From the NCBI GenBank assembly GCA_964639245.1, contig CAZXCU010000008.1, positions 1 to 64,000 of the forward strand: DNA of 64,000 nucleotides. Reading direction: 5' to 3'. Position numbers and translations under genes: made by a program. Source of the DNA: SB15 sp964639245. GTDB taxonomy: Bacteria; Chloroflexota; Anaerolineae; Aggregatilineales; J027. Below, piece after piece: positions 50,767 to 59,703 of this stretch; within the stretch, counting starts at the first letter, position 1; each line of letters begins with the position of its first letter. A model generated the notes under the pieces. It saw nothing but the letters and a program-made list of their open reading frames with translations. It did not search any database and was not told where the DNA came from.

Positions 50767-53202
50767 GTGTTAATTTTTGCACTCACAGCACTGACTTGGT
50801 TTATTTCGGGTTTTTACTGTGCCTATTATATCTTAAGAATAAACCTTCTCCCGTTGCTTATACCGCTAGGCATGGGAATAGGAATCATCCTTCAAACCTT
50901 TCTCCTCAACCTTTTTTTGCGCTTTAGCAACCTCCCTGTACCAACGGCCTATTGGTTAAGCTGTTTCATCCTATTTTCTACTTGTATAGGTCTTTATATT
51001 CGGCGAGATAGAGAAATCCCCCCTTTATCTCTGGGGATGTCGAGAAAACACTTTATAGTATATGCTTCATTCATTTTATTCATATGGATATGGCTTTGTA
51101 TTCCCGTCATTCGCTTTGAATACTTTGATCAAATCTGGCACTACCCGCTTGCTGCAACAATTGGACATGGTGGACTCCCTGTCTATCTCCCCTCAAATCC
51201 AGAATATTGTACTTTTTATCATTATGGCGTTGACTTAATCGCCGGGGTGATATTACGTGTTTCCGGTACAGACCTCGCGGCAACTTACAATTTCATAACA
51301 ATCTGGAATGTCTTAGCTGTATTGGGTTTGTCAGCAGGAGCAATTTGGCGGGTAAATCAAAACCATTCCATAGGTGTCGGGCTACTCGGCATGTGTTTGT
51401 TGATTTTTTCTTCAGGCGCCGATTGGCTATTTTTTCCTTTTCTGAATGAAAAAATACACGATGAGGCTTCCAAACATGCTCTTTTTGAACTTCATGTCCT
51501 AAAAACTGCACCAGAAAACCTCATAAAAAGTTATGCGAATGTCGGAATCCCGATTGTAAATAGCCCTTTCTTTGGATCTTATTCTAAGAGTCTAAATTCT
51601 CACAACATTAACTTTGGGCTGATCTGTGCTTTATTAATATTCCATGTAATGCTTTCTAATAACCTTAAAAACCGTCGAAACTCTCAACCTTGGATACTTG
51701 CCAGCATCATTTTAGGTACGATGCCATTATTCTATGAAAGTTTATGGCCTGTCCCCATGTTAATGATCGGGTTAGCCGGAGTACATGCTTTCATAGAAGC
51801 ACCCTCAGCCTATGCCACCATCATTAAAAATAGCTTACTGGTTTTTATTCCTGTCTTTATATTGATTACGGTTGGGGGTGGGGTTGTTACTGACACCCTC
51901 TTTTGTACAGGCGCAGAATTAGGCATTACAGAGGAGGGGAGTAGTGTCGAAACTCTTCAATTTCCTGCTGCTCCCGGATACTATTCATGGTTGCCAACAG
52001 GGGTTCGCACTAGCTTACTAGAACCCGCTAATTGGCTAAGGTGGATTACTGAGTGGGGACTTACGCTTGTGCTATTTCCTTTCCTCATTGTCCATTTTTT
52101 TCGGTATAAAAATACCAGCCCTGCCATTTATTTACTTTTGAGCGCCATTATTACAATTATCACTTTCTTACACGTAAACTTTACATTTATTGCACATGAT
52201 ACGGGTAGGGTGATTATCGTCCCTCTGATGCTCATCGCTATGCTCTCCGCAGATTGGTTCTATACGCTATGGAGTAAAAAATCTGTCCTTCGCTTCATGT
52301 CCATTTTGATGATAAGTGGTATATGCTTTAGTGGGGGAGTGCTCATGGTAGCGCAAGCCTTTTACCAGCCGAACCCCCAAGAGCAAAGTAGACCAGAAAT
52401 GAATCCGCGCTGGCTTGCTGATATAGATTTAATGGTGCAGGACAAGTGGTATGCAAAGTTAGGCAAAAGAGAGGAGATGGTTATTGACATTAGTTACTCT
52501 GTTTGGCCAGCGCGTACCCGTGCGCCAATGATTTTTGGGAACTATTCTCTCTATAGCCGAAGTCGATCTGAGCTATTTGTCATTCCAGACTATATAAAAG
52601 CTCTCTACGAAATCCCTAACTTTAAGGCGCTCAATTACCTAGGAGTACGATATGTTTATATTGATAATGTGTGGTGGGAGCAAGCGCCCCCTGAGATTAG
52701 AAATCTCTTGCAAAATACAAATCACTTTAAACTTGTTTTTCACCTAGAGGATTCAGGTGTATTTCGTGAACTTTATGAAGTTCTGCCCCTTGAAGGTCAT
52801 CCCCCCAGTTGGGTAAACCAACTTCAACGCGATGAATTGCCCGCAAGCTATTATCTCATGTTGTTCGATTGGGAAGAGATTGTAACACCTCACAGCCGTG
52901 TTTTTCATCCCAGCTTTTATTTAACCATCCCTATAAAAAATTATGCAAATGAAATTGTCACCCAAAATGATTTGTCGACAGATGACAGCAATCTCATTAA
53001 TCAATGGCGAGAAACAAAAGACCCTGAGTTTCTTATAAACGCAGGGATAGACTATTTGCTCTTAGATGATGACTGGTTGAGCTATGCTACCTCTGAAGAA
53101 ATTGACCTTATTACCTCAAATTCCTCTTACATTTTAGTCAAAGACTGGTTTCATATTCAGACGGATGAACAAATAAGACTTTATATGTTGAAGTCAAATT
53201 AA
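50767..53202 (+). CDS. large polytopic membrane protein, GT-C-like, with extracytoplasmic tail
   Basis: 811 residues from a GTG start. About twelve hydrophobic helices fill residues 1-540. Long loops include YFDQIWHYPLAATIGHGGLPVYLP after an early helix, whose acidic-His character resembles the first loop of GT-C glycosyltransferases. The tail (about 550-811) contains two copies of a short module: LGVRYVYIDNVWW...FRELYEVLP and AGIDYLLLDDDWL. The same module occurs in the protein encoded at 53299-55773. No named family is recognised. Possibly a lipid-linked-sugar transferase or polymerase. Confidence 0.7.
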   Translation: MLIFALTALTWFISGFYCAYYILRINLLPLLIPLGMGIGIILQTFLLNLFLRFSNLPVPTAYWLSCFILFSTCIGLYIRRDREIPPLSLGMSRKHFIVYASFILFIWIWLCIPVIRFEYFDQIWHYPLAATIGHGGLPVYLPSNPEYCTFYHYGVDLIAGVILRVSGTDLAATYNFITIWNVLAVLGLSAGAIWRVNQNHSIGVGLLGMCLLIFSSGADWLFFPFLNEKIHDEASKHALFELHVLKTAPENLIKSYANVGIPIVNSPFFGSYSKSLNSHNINFGLICALLIFHVMLSNNLKNRRNSQPWILASIILGTMPLFYESLWPVPMLMIGLAGVHAFIEAPSAYATIIKNSLLVFIPVFILITVGGGVVTDTLFCTGAELGITEEGSSVETLQFPAAPGYYSWLPTGVRTSLLEPANWLRWITEWGLTLVLFPFLIVHFFRYKNTSPAIYLLLSAIITIITFLHVNFTFIAHDTGRVIIVPLMLIAMLSADWFYTLWSKKSVLRFMSILMISGICFSGGVLMVAQAFYQPNPQEQSRPEMNPRWLADIDLMVQDKWYAKLGKREEMVIDISYSVWPARTRAPMIFGNYSLYSRSRSELFVIPDYIKALYEIPNFKALNYLGVRYVYIDNVWWEQAPPEIRNLLQNTNHFKLVFHLEDSGVFRELYEVLPLEGHPPSWVNQLQRDELPASYYLMLFDWEEIVTPHSRVFHPSFYLTIPIKNYANEIVTQNDLSTDDSNLINQWRETKDPEFLINAGIDYLLLDDDWLSYATSEEIDLITSNSSYILVKDWFHIQTDEQIRLYMLKSN

Positions 53203-53298
53203 AGATGCAGCGATCCATGCTTGGAAGTTAGGGCATATTTTCGCTTTGCTTGCCTTTTACGCCAAACTCGCTGCTTGTTCTCACTTTCAGACGGGAAT

Positions 53299-55773
53299 TC
53301 AGTCAGACACCTCAATCGGCAGCGATAAACTGTCTGATACAAGATTGAGGTTGTAGATTTGTCCTCCCTCATTGTAATAGAAAACGAATCTGACTTCATT
53401 TTCACCCTCTTTTGCTTCGCAGGGTATTGATAGAACACGCTCATCAAAATAGGGGATGGCTGGTTCCCAAAATTGGGTCTGAAACCCTCCCGGCGCTCCA
53501 TCTGCCCGGGTAATAATCTCTTCGTCAGCCGAATCAATAATTCTGACAGAAAGCGAATAATCAGCTTTTGGTGTTACTTCGGTGACCCACCAAGTGCGGA
53601 TAACTATCGTATCACATGGCCGAACTTGAGCAGGCATCTCCCGGGCAACTAAACCAATTGCTTCTTCTCCAAAAACAAGGCCAGGGTCGGATAAGGGTGG
53701 AATTCTTTGAAATTGATAGCTTATAAACGCATTGTTTTCGTAAAGATTTGGCGCAAGTTGTGGAATACTGTATTGGAAACCATGAGACAGAAGCCATTCC
53801 AATAGGGGCGTGTCAGATAAAGGTAAACCTATGTACCATAACTGAGTTCGGTTTCTAGTGATCCTTTCTAATTCCTCATTGCTAAGATTGGAGAGAGAAA
53901 AAATGCGTTCTGATGAAATCCCATCCAATAAGTATTTCTGTATCGCCGAAGATTCTAGGGGGTCTGTTATGACAAGACTCTCATCTGCGGCTGTAGCAGG
54001 TAATATATTCATTGGTTGAGGGAAACTGCTTAATGAAGGAAGTATCTCATAAAAATAATAGATACCCCCATAGGTAGTTACAAGCTCCTGTGATAGCCTG
54101 TAAAAACTCGTATTTTTAAAAATAAATGATTTTTCATAGGGTGATAGTGTGTTTACCCAATTTTCTGACACTAGTAAATAGTTTATGCCTGAGAGATATT
54201 GTGGTAGCTTGTCTTCCTTCCAATTTTGAAAGATTTCTGCATCTAAATCCTGAGAATACAGGACTTTTGTGCTGCTATTCCCTAGATCTAGTGTGATGGT
54301 ATCCTCTGGTACAAAAATCATATTATCATCATAGTTGACAATCCCTTTTCGATAGATTTCATTTTGAGTGAAAGTTGCTTCAAGATCAGGTAAACTACAG
54401 TCATAAGGCCCAATGAGCTTGGCTACATTACTGTGATGCTTGCTTTGGTTTAAACGACAAGCCACATCCATAATTTCCAAGCTCATCCCATATTTTTCTA
54501 TAAATTCTCCAGCACTATCATATTGTTCTGTACGAATTAATAAACGGAGTTCTCTCATCTCCATTTCATCGTGATATTTGAAGTAATCAGAAAAACTTTT
54601 GAAATCTATAGATGTGTAAGGCGTGTTGGTGTGAATTATGAGCCATAAGATTCCAGAGGCTATATGTAGACAAAACACTATTATGCAGAAGGAGAAATAT
54701 TTGCGAGATGAGTTTAGTAGAAAAATAAGCGTCACGACATAAAGAATGAACAGCGTACTTGAAGGTGCATGTTTAAAGTTTGCTTCGTTAGGCCGCGCAC
54801 TTTCAGTTAAAAAATACCCATAGAAACAGCCTACAATAAATGCTAACCATGTAATAATTAACCTTTGATCTTGAATTGCTATTTTCCAATTAGCAATAAA
54901 TACTATCAATGGAAAAGCGATTGATAATAGAAATTTGGGCAGTAAAGTCCAATAATTATCAGTCGTATAATCCATAGGGAAAAAGGGGCGAAAAACGATC
55001 TGATTATCACCTTGGCTATCTTGGATAAACACTAACAAATATTGCCATATAATTACGACAGCCGTTGTACCTAAGATAACGAATAGGAGACGCCAATCGA
55101 GCGGTTGTCGCTTATAAAAAGCGTGATAACCAGTATATAAGATTAATGCAGGAACCAGTGAAATAAGATGAACAGGTTTTGATAAAGCACCTAGGATAAC
55201 AACTAAACTAGCGAGAGCCAGAATTTTCCAAGAGCTTCTTTCTGGTCGATAGATTCTAAAGGCGATAAGCGTTAGCAATAAAGCATAAGGGCGTAAGAAA
55301 ATATAGGTTGGACTGACATGGACACTCGTATGAATATAGCCATAATTCATTATTTGGACTGGAAAAGGAAATAATAGAGTAATAGGCTCTATTATAAGAA
55401 TGCCAATTGTTAATATTACTCTTATGAGGGTGCTTTGTAAGTAAGGCAAAGAATTTAAAGTTGTCTTTAATAAGTAGTATGTAATTATGGCAGTCATTGA
55501 TAAATGCACGATAAGTAATAATACGGATGCTTCAACCATATTTAAAAATGGTAATAAAGCGGAGGTAAATATGACACTGATATGATAAAGAAATTGTGGA
55601 ACAATCAGACTGGTAAAATCTTCGCTCTCTTTTAAATCAATTGCATAATTCAGATGAGTTTGAGTATCCCCATAATAGCTTTTGTCATTAAGCATAGAAG
55701 CAAATAACAACACTATGATCACTATCAAAATAAATATTGTTGCAATATCATTTTTTCTTAGATTAGATAGCAT
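53299..55773 (-). CDS. large polytopic membrane protein, GT-C-like (second copy of the architecture)
   Basis: 824 residues. A first helix (ATIFILIVIIVLLFASML), then YYGDTQTHLNYAIDL, where acidic and His residues follow the first helix as in GT-C enzymes. About eleven membrane helices reach residue 400. The extracytoplasmic tail (about 400-824) has SGINYLLVSENWVNTLSPYEK, ending IYYFYEILPSLSS, which parallels the tail module of the protein at 50767, and a last beta-sandwich-like domain. A+T content is higher than in the flanking genes, suggesting transfer. Convergent with the previous gene. Confidence 0.7.
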   Translation of the reverse strand: MLSNLRKNDIATIFILIVIIVLLFASMLNDKSYYGDTQTHLNYAIDLKESEDFTSLIVPQFLYHISVIFTSALLPFLNMVEASVLLLIVHLSMTAIITYYLLKTTLNSLPYLQSTLIRVILTIGILIIEPITLLFPFPVQIMNYGYIHTSVHVSPTYIFLRPYALLLTLIAFRIYRPERSSWKILALASLVVILGALSKPVHLISLVPALILYTGYHAFYKRQPLDWRLLFVILGTTAVVIIWQYLLVFIQDSQGDNQIVFRPFFPMDYTTDNYWTLLPKFLLSIAFPLIVFIANWKIAIQDQRLIITWLAFIVGCFYGYFLTESARPNEANFKHAPSSTLFILYVVTLIFLLNSSRKYFSFCIIVFCLHIASGILWLIIHTNTPYTSIDFKSFSDYFKYHDEMEMRELRLLIRTEQYDSAGEFIEKYGMSLEIMDVACRLNQSKHHSNVAKLIGPYDCSLPDLEATFTQNEIYRKGIVNYDDNMIFVPEDTITLDLGNSSTKVLYSQDLDAEIFQNWKEDKLPQYLSGINYLLVSENWVNTLSPYEKSFIFKNTSFYRLSQELVTTYGGIYYFYEILPSLSSFPQPMNILPATAADESLVITDPLESSAIQKYLLDGISSERIFSLSNLSNEELERITRNRTQLWYIGLPLSDTPLLEWLLSHGFQYSIPQLAPNLYENNAFISYQFQRIPPLSDPGLVFGEEAIGLVAREMPAQVRPCDTIVIRTWWVTEVTPKADYSLSVRIIDSADEEIITRADGAPGGFQTQFWEPAIPYFDERVLSIPCEAKEGENEVRFVFYYNEGGQIYNLNLVSDSLSLPIEVSD

Positions 55774-55839
55774 TAAATAAAATCCTCCTATGATATGTTA
55801 TGTATTTTAAGCGAAAGTTAAACCTTATGAAAGGGTCAC

Positions 55840-56324
55840 GCCCGCAGCAAGGTGAGTTAACTGTCCATGGTACTTTCTTCTATCTTTGTGGTTCTTGGTC
55901 ACTTTATGAATGTTGTTGGCGAACCCGTGAAGCGGTGGCAACAGAGCGAGAAGAAGTAAAATACCACAAAAAGACCGGTTGAAGGCAAAAAGAGGGAGGG
56001 TGGGGCAGGGCAAGGATAAGCAACGCATGGCATCATGACTCCTTGCACAGTCCAATGTATCGTTTCAAAGCCCCTGAGACACAAAAGACGGTAAACTGAA
56101 GAGAGATTTTCCCCCTTCGTGTCCCAAATGCTTCGACGATGTACAAGTGCTATTTTTACAGCATCCTGGGCAGTTGCTTTATCGTCTTTTTTCTACCGTT
56201 CGACGACCTTCGCAGTTATCTCACGTTTTGCTTCCCAGCACCTTGAAGGTGCGAACCGGGGAATTTACCCCGCCGGGAATCAGGCTTTGTGCCTGCGGGA
56301 AAAGTGCTTGTGAACGTTCCGTTT
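55840..56324 (+). pseudogene. noncoding or decayed stretch, possible transposase remnant
   Basis: Between the large membrane protein and the heme operon there is no convincing gene. One plus-strand frame from 56078 is open past 56324 with DFPPSCPKC at 56105-56131 and CACGKSACE further on. Upstream frames carry a hydrophobic segment (WYFLLSLWFLVTL) and a basic stretch separated by stops. This order, hydrophobic helix, basic region, then CPxC, resembles the decayed transposase start at 26745, so I suspect another degenerate copy. Low certainty. Confidence 0.25.
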
Positions 56325-57731
56325 TCATGCTAGCACTCGCTCGTGCGCTAACTGCATGAGATAAGCCGCTGTTTTCTGCGCGGTTTGCTGACCCTGTGCG
56401 ATACAGTCGGGAAGCCCCACCCCGCGATAGGCACTACCCGTCAGATACAACCCATCGGGGCATGAGGCTTCGAGTTGGTCTACAAATTCCAAATGTCCCA
56501 CGTCGTACTGGGGATTCGCATTTTTCCAACGAAATACACGTGTGATCGTCGGCTTGGCAGTGATGCCCATAATCTTTTGCAATTCAGACTGTACCAGTGT
56601 GACCAAATCGTCATCCTCTTTATTGACCAGTTCTGACTGGCGAGGCCCTCCTACAAAAACACGGAGCATTACATGTCCCTGCGGAGCGCGGTGATTAAAT
56701 TTGGTACTTGTCCATGTACAGGCTAGCAGCGGGGTGGCTTCGGTGCGAGGGATGACAAAGCCAAAGCCATCTAAGGGATGTTCAAAGTCAGCCGCCGCAT
56801 AGCCCAGCGATAGAGTAGCGGTTGAAGCATAACGAATTGCCCTGAGCTTTTGCGCGAGTTCAGGGGAATCTTCTTGCAGAAAATCCGCGCTCACATAGGC
56901 AGGCGTGGCTAGGATGACCCCATCCGCCGCGATAGTCTGTCCTGCTTCCAACTGCACAGACCACCCAAAATCGTTGGAGGATAGGCTTTGTACACCCGTT
57001 CCAGTTATGATTTCTCCCTCAAAAGCATTTTCGAGCGCGGTAATAAAGTCTTGAAGTCCGCCTTTCATTGTCATGAACATCGGCTGTTTTGAAGGCGGGG
57101 CATTTTTCCGTCCGGCAATCATGCCACGAGCCAAGCTACCATACTTGCGCTCAATCTCCATGAAGCGCGGAAAGGTAGCTTTCAAGCTAAGTCTTTCAGC
57201 ATCGGCGACGTGAATACCCGCGAGGATAGGTTCACCTAATACTTCTAAAGCCTCCTGCCCCAATCGCCGCCGCATAAAGTCAGCAATACTCTCGTCTGCG
57301 TCAGATTGGCGTGCCTTCATCAACCAATCCATTCCCATTCGTAATTTACCCCGCCATGAAATGAGGGGCGATTTAACGAAAGGTAAAAAGCGGGTTGGCA
57401 CGACCAGCATCAAGCCATCGGGCATTTTATGGAGCTTGCCTTTTCGCAGAACATAAATGGTACGTCGATCATCATTTGTACCTATGAGTTGTTCATCCAA
57501 ACCCAATTCACGACAAAGCTGTAAGGCATGGGGCTTTTGTGTGATAAATGAATCGGGACCCGCTTCGATAACAAAGCCATTGGGGGTATCGGTTACGATC
57601 TTGCCGCCTAAGCGCCCCTCACGTTCGATCAGGGTAATCTGGCAGGCTAAGCCCAACGCCTGCGTTTCTTTTTGCAGATAGTAGGCGGTTGATAACCCCG
57701 CGATTCCCCCACCGACAATGACAACTTTCAT
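56325..57731 (-). CDS. hemY: HemY/CgoX-type coproporphyrinogen/protoporphyrinogen oxidase
   Basis: 468 residues. FAD-binding GGGIAGLSTAYYLQ at the N-terminus, GRLGGKIVTDTPNGFVIEAGPDSF, and LGEPILAGIHVADAERLS in the substrate domain identify the oxygen-dependent HemY family. The C-terminal FAD motif is GLYLTGSAYRGVGLPDCIAQG. With HemQ encoded in the same operon and no HemF or HemN here, oxidation of coproporphyrinogen III to coproporphyrin III (CgoX role) is likely. It is the last gene of the heme operon; its start overlaps the ferrochelatase stop by 4 nt. The neighbouring 500 bp downstream hold no gene. Confidence 0.93.
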   Translation of the reverse strand: MKVVIVGGGIAGLSTAYYLQKETQALGLACQITLIEREGRLGGKIVTDTPNGFVIEAGPDSFITQKPHALQLCRELGLDEQLIGTNDDRRTIYVLRKGKLHKMPDGLMLVVPTRFLPFVKSPLISWRGKLRMGMDWLMKARQSDADESIADFMRRRLGQEALEVLGEPILAGIHVADAERLSLKATFPRFMEIERKYGSLARGMIAGRKNAPPSKQPMFMTMKGGLQDFITALENAFEGEIITGTGVQSLSSNDFGWSVQLEAGQTIAADGVILATPAYVSADFLQEDSPELAQKLRAIRYASTATLSLGYAAADFEHPLDGFGFVIPRTEATPLLACTWTSTKFNHRAPQGHVMLRVFVGGPRQSELVNKEDDDLVTLVQSELQKIMGITAKPTITRVFRWKNANPQYDVGHLEFVDQLEASCPDGLYLTGSAYRGVGLPDCIAQGQQTAQKTAAYLMQLAHERVLA

Positions 57732-58657
57732 GCCAAGACTCTTTCTTTACTGCGAATGAGATCAACCAGAGTCGCAATAAACAGGGGATCATCATTTAGC
57801 GAAGGGGCGCGTTTGAGATTGACACCTAATTTGCGGGCAACTTCTTGGGCGCGGATGTCAATGTCATATAGAATCTCGACGTGATCGCACACGAAGCCAA
57901 TGACTGATGAGAATAAATTGGCTTTTCCTGCTGCGGCAAGAGCTTCGATGTGATCATCTAACTGTGGACCTAACCAAGGTTCGGGACTGCGCCCGGCACT
58001 TTGATAACAAAAACTCCATTGATCGGAGGCTAGCCCTACTTGGGCTGCAACCAGTTCTGCGGTTTCGCGGAGTTGGGTATCATAAGGATCGCCTTCTTTG
58101 ATAATGCGAACAGGCAAACTATGTGCGCTGAAGATGACATGTGCATCGGCGGGCATGATAGATAAGCCCTCTTTTACCCGCTTGCTTAAGGCTTCAATGA
58201 GCAAAGGATGATCGTGATAGCTCTCGATACGTTCATAGCGAAAGGGCTTGTGTGTTTCGGCGAGTGCTTCATCTAAACGCTTGAAATATTTGGCAATGCT
58301 CATGCTAGAATAGTGCGGTGCAAGCACGAGAGCGATGACTTCTTCTAGTCCATCATTGGTCATTTGCTGTACAGCATCTTTGATCCAAGGTGTCCAGTGA
58401 CGCATTCCGATATAGACCCGATACTGTATTTCGTCGGGTGCTTGGCTGTTTAGCTCATGTTCAACGGCGGCTGCCTGCTGGCGGGTCAGTTCCAGAATGG
58501 GAGATTTCCCGCCAATCTTGCGGTAATTTTCCGTGATTTCCTCAATCAATTCTTGTGAGGTTGGGCGACCGCCACGCACATCCAATAGATAAGCGGGGAT
58601 GTCGTCGAGGGTGTCGGGCCCACCGTAAGCCATCACTAAAACACCAAGGGTCTTCAT
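57728..58657 (-). CDS. hemH: ferrochelatase (coproporphyrin ferrochelatase role likely)
   Basis: 309 residues. Start MKTLGVLVMAYGGPDTLDDIPAYLLDVRGGR is the family signature. The catalytic His lies in VIFSAHSLPVRIIKEGDPY and a Glu in IGFVCDHVEILYDIDI. No [2Fe-2S] Cys cluster is present at the C-terminus. The chain is short, like Bacillus-type CpfC, and lacks a membrane anchor. In the coproporphyrin route it would insert iron into coproporphyrin III. One-nucleotide overlap with hemE and four-nucleotide overlap with the next gene. Confidence 0.93.
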   Translation of the reverse strand: MKTLGVLVMAYGGPDTLDDIPAYLLDVRGGRPTSQELIEEITENYRKIGGKSPILELTRQQAAAVEHELNSQAPDEIQYRVYIGMRHWTPWIKDAVQQMTNDGLEEVIALVLAPHYSSMSIAKYFKRLDEALAETHKPFRYERIESYHDHPLLIEALSKRVKEGLSIMPADAHVIFSAHSLPVRIIKEGDPYDTQLRETAELVAAQVGLASDQWSFCYQSAGRSPEPWLGPQLDDHIEALAAAGKANLFSSVIGFVCDHVEILYDIDIRAQEVARKLGVNLKRAPSLNDDPLFIATLVDLIRSKERVLA

Positions 58658-59703
58658 TATCGTTCCTTTACGGTCATGCTGGTTTTTTCATGGACATAAT
58701 CGACCAGCCGTTTAACGTTATCGACAGGAGTTTCGGGTAAGATACCATGTCCCAAATTAAAGATGTGACCTGCTCGCCCATTCACGCGCATCAAAATATC
58801 ATCGGCTCGCCGCTGGACTTCTGACCATGGCGCGAACAGAACGACGGGATCAAGATTGCCTTGCACGGCAAATCCGTCGCCTACCTGTTGCCAGCCTTCA
58901 TTAATGCGGATGCGCCAATCCATGCCCAAAACATCGGCGGGAATTTCTGCTATAGTCGGCAGCATGGCGTTTAAGTCTGTACCAAAATAAATAATCGGAA
59001 CATTGGTATGGGCATGGACATTTTCTACCACACGTTGCGAGTAGGGCAGCACATACTCGCGGTAGTCATTCACGGCAAGTATCCCCGCCCAGCTATCAAA
59101 TATTTGCAGCGCCTGTGCGCCCGCTTCAACCTGTGCAATCAGATATTCAGCAATCACTTGAACAAGTTTTTCCATCAATTGCTGCCATGCCTGTGGATGA
59201 CTGTACATGAAGGTTTTAACCTTCGTGTGGTTTTTCGAGCCGCCGCCTTCAATGGCATAACTCGCTAAGGTGAAAGGCGCACCCGAAAAGCCAATTAAAG
59301 GAATTTTGCCTTCTAACTCGCGGCGTACCATGCGAATGGCTTCCAGTGTATACGGCACATTTTCGGCAGCAGACGGCGTTCGCAAAGCAGCCACATCAGC
59401 GGGTGTTGCCAGCGGATTGTAGATCACGGGTCCTTCGCCTTGGGCAAAATCTAGCTTTAAGCCCATACCCATCAAGACGGTGAGAATGTCCGCAAAGATA
59501 ATTGCCGCATCCAGATCGAAAGTGCGGATGGGTTGCAGCGTAACTTCGCAGGCTAGCTCTGGGTTGCGTACTACGTCCAGCATACTATGTTGGGCGCGGA
59601 TAGCGCGGTATTCGGGCATATAGCGTCCAGCCTGCCGCATTAACCAGATGGGCGTGGCATCGGTTGGTTCGCGCTGACAGGCTTTTAGAAAGCGGTCATT
59701 CAT
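58657..59703 (-). CDS. hemE: uroporphyrinogen decarboxylase
   Basis: 348 residues. Substrate-binding PIWLMRQAGRYMPEYRAIR and the conserved FSGAPFTLASYAIEGGGSKN and FDSWAGIL motifs identify HemE. It forms coproporphyrinogen III, the branch point between the classical and coproporphyrin routes. It overlaps the HemQ stop by 4 nt and the hemH start by 1 nt, so translation is coupled. All expected Asp and Arg residues for substrate binding are present. Confidence 0.95.
   Translation of the reverse strand: MNDRFLKACQREPTDATPIWLMRQAGRYMPEYRAIRAQHSMLDVVRNPELACEVTLQPIRTFDLDAAIIFADILTVLMGMGLKLDFAQGEGPVIYNPLATPADVAALRTPSAAENVPYTLEAIRMVRRELEGKIPLIGFSGAPFTLASYAIEGGGSKNHTKVKTFMYSHPQAWQQLMEKLVQVIAEYLIAQVEAGAQALQIFDSWAGILAVNDYREYVLPYSQRVVENVHAHTNVPIIYFGTDLNAMLPTIAEIPADVLGMDWRIRINEGWQQVGDGFAVQGNLDPVVLFAPWSEVQRRADDILMRVNGRAGHIFNLGHGILPETPVDNVKRLVDYVHEKTSMTVKER

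Noticed and set aside
53199..53537. Minus-strand ORF overlapping the 3' end of the 824-residue membrane protein
   Set aside because: It is in a different frame within a convincing coding region, with no family features.
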